A stretch of DNA of 5,222 nt from positions 1 through 5,222 of the forward strand of contig JALWSW010000133.1 in the NCBI GenBank assembly GCA_027080125.1, in the 5' to 3' direction. Under the pieces are notes generated by a model. The model saw only the letters and a list, made by a program, of their open reading frames with translations. It was not told the DNA's origin and ran no database searches. The position numbers and the translations under genes are program-made. Below, in pieces: positions 1-5,222 of the stretch; position 1 is the first letter of the stretch; each line of letters starts with the position of its first letter. Origin of the DNA: Campylobacterales bacterium. GTDB lineage: Bacteria > Campylobacterota_A > Desulfurellia > JAADFJ01.

Positions 1-1052
1 ACTGCACCCTTGATGTGCGTAAACCTGAAGGAGTTGAAATCTTCAAAAAACTTGCAAGCCAAGTCGATATTGTCGTTGAAAATCTCAGAAGCGGAACAAC
101 CGATCGTTGGGGCATAGGCTACAGACAACTCAAAGAGGTCAATCCAAAACTTATCTATATCGCTTTGAACGGATTCGGACAATGGGGAGACTATACCGAT
201 AGACCTGCCTATGACGCTGTGGCGCAATCTGAAACCGGATTTGCGGCAATAAACGGTTTTCCCGAATCCGCTCCTATGAAAGCTGGCATCTGGATAGCCG
301 ATCATTACGGCGCATTGATGGGGGCAAATGCTGTTCTTGCTGCGCTTCATTATCGCAACAGAACCGGCAAAGGTCAGTTTATCGAGTTTTCGCAAGTCGA
401 AAACCTGATGCGTGTTATGGATTGGACATGGCCATATATCCAGAAAACAAAAAAGGACAGGAAAAGATCCGGCAATATCGATACTGCAATTTGTCCGTCG
501 GGGGTATTTAAATCACTGGACGGCAAATTTGTTGCAATATCCGCTGTTACCGATAGCGGCTTTGCGGGACTTGCAACTGCAATGGGAGATCCTGATCTGA
601 GACTTGATCCGCGTTTTAAGAATCAGATTGAACGCTCAAAAAGCGAAAACGTCAAGATTCTAAACGATATGCTGGAAAAATGGGCGTCCGAAAACAAAGC
701 CAGCGCAATCGAGGCAGCCGCATCCAAATACGGTTTTGCAGCACACCGTGTTTACAATAGCGCCGATCATGTAAAAGATGAGCATCTCAAGGCGCGCGAT
801 TTCATACATCAGTTTACCGATCCCAAAGGTGTGGAATTCGCTTTTGAGGGAACTCAACCGCATCTTTCTGAGACTCCTGGCAGAGTTAAATGGGCTTTCA
901 AAGAGGTAGGAGCCGACAACGACTATGTCTTCAAAGAGTTTTTAAAGTTGAGCGATGAAACCATAAAAAAATTAGAAGAAAAAGAGATTATAGGCGGATA
1001 TATTGATATGTTCGGACGAACTCCGCCAACTGACGATAAGGAGGCAAAATAA
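1..1052 (+). CDS. Class III CoA-transferase (CaiB/BaiF family), catalytic subunit, 5'-truncated
   Basis: Partial gene that enters the window already in frame (first whole codon at base 3, stop TAA at 1050-1052). The GTG at 15 is not a start: it is the Val of a family motif reading LDVRKPEG, normally about 70-90 residues into the protein. Family enzymes move CoA from a donor acyl-CoA to a free carboxylate through an acyl-aspartyl/glutamyl-CoA anhydride. Visible in order: the VDIVVENLRSGT segment, NPKLIYIALNGFGQWG, AYDAVAQSETG, then WIADHYGALMG. The Asp of ADHYG (codon 300-302) lies 21 residues before the Thr of RTGKGQ, the family spacing for the catalytic Asp (Asp169 of formyl-CoA transferase). 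The C-terminal part ends with the usual LSDETIKKLEEKEII segment plus a short tail. Its stop overlaps the start of a second, Asp-less homologue, suggesting a two-subunit enzyme of the type known for succinyl-CoA:benzylsuccinate CoA-transferase (BbsEF). The family assignment is firm; donor and acceptor are unknown. Racemase-type members share the fold, but the context favours a transferase. Confidence 0.93.
   Translation, partial: CTLDVRKPEGVEIFKKLASQVDIVVENLRSGTTDRWGIGYRQLKEVNPKLIYIALNGFGQWGDYTDRPAYDAVAQSETGFAAINGFPESAPMKAGIWIADHYGALMGANAVLAALHYRNRTGKGQFIEFSQVENLMRVMDWTWPYIQKTKKDRKRSGNIDTAICPSGVFKSLDGKFVAISAVTDSGFAGLATAMGDPDLRLDPRFKNQIERSKSENVKILNDMLEKWASENKASAIEAAASKYGFAAHRVYNSADHVKDEHLKARDFIHQFTDPKGVEFAFEGTQPHLSETPGRVKWAFKEVGADNDYVFKEFLKLSDETIKKLEEKEIIGGYIDMFGRTPPTDDKEAK
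1038..1044 (+). promoter_or_regulatory. Strong Shine-Dalgarno site for the second CoA-transferase gene
   Basis: AAGGAGG lies inside the last codons of the upstream gene, 7 bases before the ATG at 1052-1054. It is a near-perfect anti-16S match at good spacing and fixes this ATG as the start. The start also overlaps the upstream stop (TAATG), so both de novo initiation and coupling to upstream translation are possible. A strong site here would help keep the two subunits at similar levels (inference). Confidence 0.85.
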
Positions 1053-2254
1053 TGGATTGGAGAGAATGGGCAAAAGCTAATGATGCTGAAAGAGACAATA
1101 AGCCGGAGGCATTATCCGATCTGTTTGTGCTGGATATGAGCTATGCCAATCTGTCCGGATCTTTTGCAGCCGCAATACTTGCCGAATACGGAGCAACCGT
1201 TCTAAAGATTGAACCCCCCTCAGGTGATCCTGCAAGAAATTTTACTCCCGACGGAATAACCGCAGGCGGCGTGGGACTTGCATATCTGCCTGAGACCAGA
1301 AACAAGCATTCAATCAGGCTTGATCTTTCCTCGCAAGCCGATATAGATTATCTTAAGTCTTTAATGTCTCATGCCGATGTTGTCATAGAGACCAGCAAAC
1401 CCGGCTGGCTATATGAGAAAGGAATAAGTTATTTTCAGGCAAGGGAAATAAATAAATCTCTTATCTGGTGCTCTATCTATACATACGGTCAGTACGGTCC
1501 TCTTGCCTCATGCGGACAGGAAGACAGCGATATTGTAGATCAGGCAATAAGCGGAATGCTGTATATCAACGGTGAGATGGAAGACGAAGAGAATCCAAAA
1601 GATTATCAGGTACCCACACGCTTTGGCAATCAGATGGCTTGGTATGCAGGCGGAAGCTGGGCGTCTTTTGGTATCATGACCGCACTTGCATATCGCGATA
1701 AAACAGGAAACGGTCAGATGATTGATGTCTCTCCGGCTGAGGCGTTCGGAAGAATCAGCAACGCTTCCGCATCCTATCATTTCTGCACAGGAAAAACGCT
1801 TGAGCGGCTCGGAAGTCACGATGCATCCGTATTCCCATACACCTATTTCCCCGCAAAAGACTGCACCGCTTTTATTGCGGCGTTTTCCGATATCAACTGG
1901 AAAAAGTTTTGCCATGTTATGAAAAGAGAAGACCTGAGCAATCTGTCAACCGCCTACAGATTGAATCCGGATAATATGCAGATCCTATGGAAAGAGATCT
2001 CGAAATGGACACAGGAGCGAACCTACGAGGAGATTCTTCAGGCTATCAAAAAAGCCGACGAGGAAGGTATTCCGGGGGTAATCGTTCCGGCAAAGGTGCT
2101 GACTCCTATAGAAGCATTTAATGATAACAATTCATGGGAAAGAGATATTTTAAAGCGAGTTAATCTGCATGATGGAAGCTACACGGTTCTATCCAATCAG
2201 GGTGTTCATGCAACCGAAACTCCACCGAGAATAAAATGGGTTGACACGAAATAA
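1052..2254 (+). CDS. Class III CoA-transferase homologue lacking the catalytic Asp, probable partner subunit
   Basis: Complete 400-aa protein, a normal length for CaiB/BaiF proteins. Visible in order: a roughly 20-residue hydrophilic N-terminal lead, the Rossmann-like start LFVLDMSYANLSG (residues 24-36), LAEYGATVLKIEPPSGDP (43-60), the RNKHSIRLDL segment (83-92), ADVVIETSKPGWLYEKG (108-124), an IYTYGQYGPLA segment (142-152) and YRDKTGNGQ (214-222). Counting 21 residues back from Thr218, the family spacing, gives Trp197 (codon 1640-1642) in QMAWYAGG where the catalytic Asp should be. No Asp occurs between residues 185 and 215, so the usual acyl-aspartyl anhydride cannot form here. With an Asp-bearing homologue directly upstream and overlapping by one base, the likely role is the structural or substrate-binding half of a heteromeric CoA-transferase, as known for BbsEF, where only one subunit type is catalytic (from memory). 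The reading frame is clean and long, so it is not a decaying pseudogene. The alternative, a separate enzyme of altered chemistry, is less likely. Substrate is unknown. Confidence 0.9.
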   Translation: MDWREWAKANDAERDNKPEALSDLFVLDMSYANLSGSFAAAILAEYGATVLKIEPPSGDPARNFTPDGITAGGVGLAYLPETRNKHSIRLDLSSQADIDYLKSLMSHADVVIETSKPGWLYEKGISYFQAREINKSLIWCSIYTYGQYGPLASCGQEDSDIVDQAISGMLYINGEMEDEENPKDYQVPTRFGNQMAWYAGGSWASFGIMTALAYRDKTGNGQMIDVSPAEAFGRISNASASYHFCTGKTLERLGSHDASVFPYTYFPAKDCTAFIAAFSDINWKKFCHVMKREDLSNLSTAYRLNPDNMQILWKEISKWTQERTYEEILQAIKKADEEGIPGVIVPAKVLTPIEAFNDNNSWERDILKRVNLHDGSYTVLSNQGVHATETPPRIKWVDTK

Positions 2255-2256
2255 TG
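2252..2256 (+). promoter_or_regulatory. TAATG stop-start overlap without a clear Shine-Dalgarno site
   Basis: The TAA of the second CoA-transferase (2252-2254) shares its last A with the ATG of the carboxyltransferase (2254-2256). The 20 bases before this ATG contain no AGGAGG-like stretch; the nearest purine run is a GGG about 14 bases upstream. Translation probably depends on termination-reinitiation by ribosomes finishing the upstream gene. The start itself is well supported by the match of the N-terminus to MCC beta proteins. Confidence 0.6.
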
Positions 2257-3867
2257 GCACCAAAAATAGCATCATCGATAGATACTTCTTCTGAAATTTA
2301 CAAAAAGCGATATGCCTATAACAAAGGTCGTGTTGAGGAGATATCGAAGATAAGGGCAGAGATTGCAGAAGGAGGCTCGCAAAGAGCAAGAGAGATTCAT
2401 AAAAAACGTGGAAAGCTGCTGGTGCGGGAAAGGATTGAATTTGTGCTTGATGAAGGTTCGCCTTTTTTGGAGATTGCCCCGTTTGCGGCGTATGATATCT
2501 ATGACAACAAAGCCCCTTGTGCAGGAATTGTTGCAGGTATCGGAAAAATATCAGGGCATCTTGTGATGATTGTTGCCAATGATGCCACCGTCAAGGGAGG
2601 AACATATCTTCCTTTGACGATAAAAAAACATATAAGAGCCCAGAGAATAGCTATGGAAAATCGACTGCCGTGTCTTTATATCGTAGATTCAGGCGGAGTT
2701 TTCCTTCCGCTTCAGGAGGATGTTTTTCCAGACAAAGAGCATTTTGGCAATATATTCTATAACCAGGCTCAACTTTCCAAAGAAGGACTCCTTCAGGTTG
2801 CGGTTGTAGCGGGATTTTCCACCGCAGGAGGCGCTTATGTTCCGGCAATGTGCGATCAAACCGTTATAGTAAAAGGGACAGGCGCCATATTTATAGGAGG
2901 TCCTCCGCTTGTAAAGGCTGCAACCGGAGAGGATGTTAGCGTAGAGGAGCTCGGAGGAGCAAATGTTCATACGAAAATCTCAGGGGTTGCCGATTATTTG
3001 GCATCCGATGATGAGGATGCACTCATAAAAGCGCGTGAGATTTTCAGCACTCTGCCCAAAGACAAGCCGTTTGAATTGGATAGAGACACTCCAAGCGAAC
3101 CTGACTATGATGCCGATGAAATCTACGGAATTCTTCCGACTGATCTGAAAAAGCCGTTCGATTCCAGAGAAATTATCGCGCGAATTGTAGATTCAAGCGA
3201 ATTTGACGAGTTCAAACCGGAATATGGCAGGACGCTTATTAGCGGTTTTGCAAGAATCGGAGGATATCTCGTCGGTATTATTGCAAATAACGGCGTCATT
3301 TTCCCTGATTCGGCAGATAAAGGCGCTCATTTTATCGAACTGTGCAGCTACAGAAAGATTCCGATACTCTTTTTGCAGAACATAACCGGATTTATGATAG
3401 GCAAAGCGTATGAGCATGCCGGGATTGCGCGAGCCGGCGCAAAAATGATAAACGCGGTGGCAACCTCATCGGTTCCAAAGTTTACCGTTATAATAGGCAA
3501 TTCCTACGGCGCTGGAAACTATGCAATGTGCGGCAGAGGCTATAATCCTCGCTTTTTATGGATGTGGCCAAACGCCAAGATTGCGGTTATGGGAGGAGAA
3601 CAGGCTGCCGATACGCTTGCTCAAGTTAAGGTAAATCAGCTCAAAAGAGCCGGAAAAGAATTGAACACTGAGGAAATAAACGCCTTAAAGCAACCGATCC
3701 TTGATGATTATGAAAGACAGTCAAGCCCGCTTTATTCTTCTGCAAGGCTGTGGGATGACGGAATTATAGATCCTGCAAAAACACGCGAATATCTGATGCT
3801 GGCAATCGAAATTGTATCCCACAATATTGATAAATCCAAACAACGATACGCAATATTCAGGATGTAG
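2254..3867 (+). CDS. mccB: Acyl-CoA carboxylase carboxyltransferase (beta) subunit, 3-methylcrotonyl-CoA carboxylase type
   Basis: Complete 537-aa protein, the usual length of bacterial MCC beta. It would transfer CO2 from carboxybiotin to the gamma carbon of a 3-methyl-2-enoyl-CoA such as 3-methylcrotonyl-CoA, in a cytoplasmic complex with the biotin carboxylase encoded next. MCC-type marks, in order: SSIDTSSEIYKK (7-18), RGKLLVRERI (52-61), NDATVKGGTYLPLTIKKH (109-126), DVFPDKEHFGNIFYNQA (156-172), TAGGAYVPAM (190-199), GGPPLVKAATGE (215-226), ELGGANVHTKISGVADY (232-248), IYGILPTDLKKPFD (290-303), FLQNITGFMIGKAYE (373-387), GNSYGAGNYAMCGR (415-428), RFLWMWPNAKIAVMGGEQAA (433-452), ARLWDDGIIDPA (497-508), and the terminal RYAIFRM matching the RYG-FRM end of MCC beta. 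The AGG (191-193) and GAGN (419-422) loops are where the two crotonase-fold halves form the active site. Some N-half residues differ from MCC consensus (GGVFLPLQ, GFSTAGG, CDQ), so geranyl-CoA or another branched enoyl-CoA is a possible substrate. Its start overlaps the upstream stop by one base. Confidence 0.88.
   Translation: MAPKIASSIDTSSEIYKKRYAYNKGRVEEISKIRAEIAEGGSQRAREIHKKRGKLLVRERIEFVLDEGSPFLEIAPFAAYDIYDNKAPCAGIVAGIGKISGHLVMIVANDATVKGGTYLPLTIKKHIRAQRIAMENRLPCLYIVDSGGVFLPLQEDVFPDKEHFGNIFYNQAQLSKEGLLQVAVVAGFSTAGGAYVPAMCDQTVIVKGTGAIFIGGPPLVKAATGEDVSVEELGGANVHTKISGVADYLASDDEDALIKAREIFSTLPKDKPFELDRDTPSEPDYDADEIYGILPTDLKKPFDSREIIARIVDSSEFDEFKPEYGRTLISGFARIGGYLVGIIANNGVIFPDSADKGAHFIELCSYRKIPILFLQNITGFMIGKAYEHAGIARAGAKMINAVATSSVPKFTVIIGNSYGAGNYAMCGRGYNPRFLWMWPNAKIAVMGGEQAADTLAQVKVNQLKRAGKELNTEEINALKQPILDDYERQSSPLYSSARLWDDGIIDPAKTREYLMLAIEIVSHNIDKSKQRYAIFRM
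3859..3862 (+). promoter_or_regulatory. Short Shine-Dalgarno site for the biotin carboxylase gene
   Basis: AGGA sits 7 bases before the ATG at 3870-3872, within the last codons of the carboxyltransferase gene. It is short but well spaced and supports this start, which also gives the canonical biotin carboxylase N-terminus with MLVANRGEIAIRI at residues 6-18. The preceding TAG (3865-3867) is 2 bases upstream, so coupling to upstream translation is also likely. Confidence 0.6.
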
Positions 3868-3869
3868 CT

Positions 3870-5222
3870 ATGAACATAAAAAAGATGCTTGTGGCAAACA
3901 GAGGCGAGATTGCAATAAGAATTATGCATGCGGCAAAGGAACTTGGAATCAAGACGGTTGCGGTCTATTCGGAAGCCGACAGAAATTCAAAACATCTCAG
4001 ATATGCGGATGAGGCGTATTTTTTGGGCGAAGCGACTGCCATAAAGAGCTATCTCAATATGGAAAAATTGCTACAGGTAGCAAAAAAATCCGGGTGCGAT
4101 GCGGTTCATCCCGGATACGGTTTTCTGGCTGAAAATGCGGACTTTGCCGAAGCTGTCATAGAAGAGAAGATGTGTTGGATAGGTCCCAAGCCTTCGGTTA
4201 TGCGGCTGAGCGGAAACAAAATCGAGGCAAGAAGACTGGCTCAATCAGCAGGCGCACCTATCACTCCCGGAGCTGTTATTGACGGAAAAAAAGATATCAG
4301 GCAAATTGCCAAAAAGATTGGATATCCGATTCTTATAAAGGCTGCAGCCGGCGGTGGTGGCAAGGGAATGCATATTGTTGATAGCGAACCTGAGCTGGAT
4401 TCTGCGCTGAGAATGAGCCGCAGCGAGGCAAAATCTGCCTTTGGAGATGATAGCGTATATATCGAGAAATTACTGAAGTCTCCTCGGCATATCGAGATTC
4501 AGCTGCTTTTGGATAGCACCGGCAACGGAGTCTATTTCCCTGAGAGAGAATGCTCGATTCAGCGCAGATATCAGAAAATTATAGAGGAGACACCTTCGGT
4601 TGCAATCGATAGACAGATAGCTGCAACACTTGGCAAAACCGCTCTGAATATTGCCAAAAAGATAGGCTATCACACGGCAGGAACCGCAGAGTTTCTTGTA
4701 GATAATGGAAATTTTTATTTTCTTGAGATAAATGCAAGGATTCAGGTTGAACATCCGGTAACAGAGATGTTAACCGGCATAGACCTGCTGACTGAGCAGA
4801 TCAAACTGGCAACAGGCGCCAAGCTTAATCTGAATCAGAATGAAATTAAACCGCGAGGACACGCAATAGAGGCAAGAATCTATGCGGAGGATCCTCACAA
4901 CGGATTTGCCCCGTCTCCTGGAAAAATTAAACATTACCGCGAACCGTCAATGCCTGGAATAAGATGCGATTCCGGTGTTGAAAGCGGAACGATTGTCTCG
5001 ATTGCCTATGACCCTATTCTGGCAAAACTTATAAGCTATGCTGAAAACCGAAAAGCTGCAATAAACAGACTTTACAATGCGCTTTCGGAATATCATATAG
5101 CGCCTGTGAAGACCTCCATACCGTTTTTAAAGGCGGTTTTGCGCAATAAAGAGTTTTTGGAAGGCAGCTACAACACAAAGTTTATAGAGAAAAATGCCGA
5201 CAGTCTTTTTGAAAAAAAGGAA
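3870..5222 (+). CDS. Biotin carboxylase (alpha) subunit of the acyl-CoA carboxylase, 3' end outside window
   Basis: Open frame of 451 codons with no stop before the window ends. It catalyses ATP- and bicarbonate-dependent carboxylation of biotin for the neighbouring carboxyltransferase. Visible in order: biotin carboxylase N-domain with MLVANRGEIAIRI (6-18), HPGYGFLAENADFA (80-93) and GPKPSVMRLSGNK (105-117); ATP-grasp domain with Lys117, Lys157 and the glycine-rich AAAGGGGKGMHIV (158-170), His207, ECSIQRRYQKIIEE (227-240), Glu274, Glu286, EINARIQVEHPVTEM (286-300); C-terminal domain with HAIEARIYAEDP (331-342), including Arg336, and AYDPILAKLISYAENR (379-394). By alignment with E. coli AccC from memory, all catalytic Lys, Glu and Arg residues (Lys236, Glu294, Arg290, Arg336) are kept. 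E. coli His236 is Tyr234 here. The biotin carboxylase domain is essentially complete by the last codon. AccC-type proteins end about here, whereas MCC/PCC alpha chains run about 200 residues further to a biotinyl domain with an AMKM motif; which applies is not visible. Context argues for an MCC alpha-like role. Confidence 0.95.
   Translation, partial: MNIKKMLVANRGEIAIRIMHAAKELGIKTVAVYSEADRNSKHLRYADEAYFLGEATAIKSYLNMEKLLQVAKKSGCDAVHPGYGFLAENADFAEAVIEEKMCWIGPKPSVMRLSGNKIEARRLAQSAGAPITPGAVIDGKKDIRQIAKKIGYPILIKAAAGGGGKGMHIVDSEPELDSALRMSRSEAKSAFGDDSVYIEKLLKSPRHIEIQLLLDSTGNGVYFPERECSIQRRYQKIIEETPSVAIDRQIAATLGKTALNIAKKIGYHTAGTAEFLVDNGNFYFLEINARIQVEHPVTEMLTGIDLLTEQIKLATGAKLNLNQNEIKPRGHAIEARIYAEDPHNGFAPSPGKIKHYREPSMPGIRCDSGVESGTIVSIAYDPILAKLISYAENRKAAINRLYNALSEYHIAPVKTSIPFLKAVLRNKEFLEGSYNTKFIEKNADSLFEKKE

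Noticed and set aside
15..17. GTG at 15 as the start of the first CoA-transferase
   Set aside because: It encodes the Val of the conserved LDxxxPEG motif deep in the N-terminal domain, and the frame is open upstream to the window edge. The gene is truncated by the window.
1508..1915. 135-codon open frame on the minus strand
   Set aside because: It lies wholly inside the well-supported second CoA-transferase, is Cys-rich with no recognisable domain, and has no gene context. It is an antisense shadow.
2241..2246. TTGACA resembling a -35 promoter box just before the carboxyltransferase gene
   Set aside because: It encodes Val-Asp-Thr codons of the upstream gene, and there is no TATAAT-like box 16-18 bases downstream (the sequence there is about AAATAG). 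Gene spacing also points to a single transcript.
1052..2254. Second CoA-transferase as a pseudogene because its catalytic Asp is missing
   Set aside because: The frame is uninterrupted at full family length, other family motifs are kept, it has a strong ribosome binding site, and it sits in a coupled operon. A retained non-catalytic subunit explains this better.
2689..2970. 93-codon minus-strand open frame inside the carboxyltransferase gene
   Set aside because: It overlaps the highly conserved TAGGAYVPAM region of a clear gene, with no domain of its own.
2254..3867. Carboxyltransferase as propionyl-CoA or acetyl-CoA carboxylase beta
   Set aside because: The NDATVKGGTYLPLTIKKH, VFPDKEHFGNIFYNQ, RFLWMWPNA and terminal RYxxFRM motifs are of the MCC/geranyl-CoA carboxylase branch, not the PCC/ACC branch.
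4470..4754. 94-codon open frame on the minus strand within the biotin carboxylase gene
   Set aside because: It is antisense to the conserved ATP-grasp core, whose motifs are unambiguous on the + strand. Its own translation shows no domain.

Overview
The window is a stretch of bacterial-type (or possibly archaeal) metabolic operon. It is coding almost end to end on the + strand, with four genes in a row and no intergenic space longer than 2 bases. Both ends cut through genes: the first lacks its 5' end and the last lacks its 3' end. No RNA gene, mobile element, CRISPR array, promoter or terminator is visible. By eye, base composition is in the low-to-mid 40s % GC. AGA for Arg, ATA for Ile and GGA for Gly are used freely in all four genes, so nothing looks recently imported. 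I cannot name the organism. Moderate GC, tight gene packing and gene content would fit an anaerobic acid or hydrocarbon degrader (for example Desulfobacterota-like), but this is inference.

Layout. (1) 1-1052: the C-terminal four fifths or so of a class III (CaiB/BaiF, formyl-CoA transferase-like) CoA-transferase that retains the catalytic Asp. (2) 1052-2254: a second, complete class III CoA-transferase homologue of 400 aa. The catalytic Asp position is occupied by Trp197, so it is probably a non-catalytic partner of the first. (3) 2254-3867: a complete 537-aa carboxyltransferase (beta) subunit, closest by motif to 3-methylcrotonyl-CoA carboxylase beta. (4) 3870-5222: the biotin carboxylase (alpha) subunit, open at the window end, so a fused biotin-carrier domain can be neither seen nor excluded.

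Genes 1/2 and 2/3 each overlap by one base in a TAATG junction, and genes 3/4 are 2 bases apart, so all four are very likely co-transcribed and translationally coupled. The simplest reading is that a heteromeric CoA-transferase loads CoA onto a carboxylic acid and, after further steps encoded elsewhere, a biotin- and ATP-dependent carboxylase acts on the enoyl-CoA. The best-known chemistry of this type is isovalerate/leucine degradation (3-methylcrotonyl-CoA to 3-methylglutaconyl-CoA). A geranyl-CoA-like or other 3-methyl-branched enoyl-CoA substrate is also possible.

The most interesting points are the split between an active and a degenerate CoA-transferase subunit, its unusual linkage to an MCC-type carboxylase, and the departures from MCC consensus in the acyl-CoA-binding half of the carboxyltransferase.
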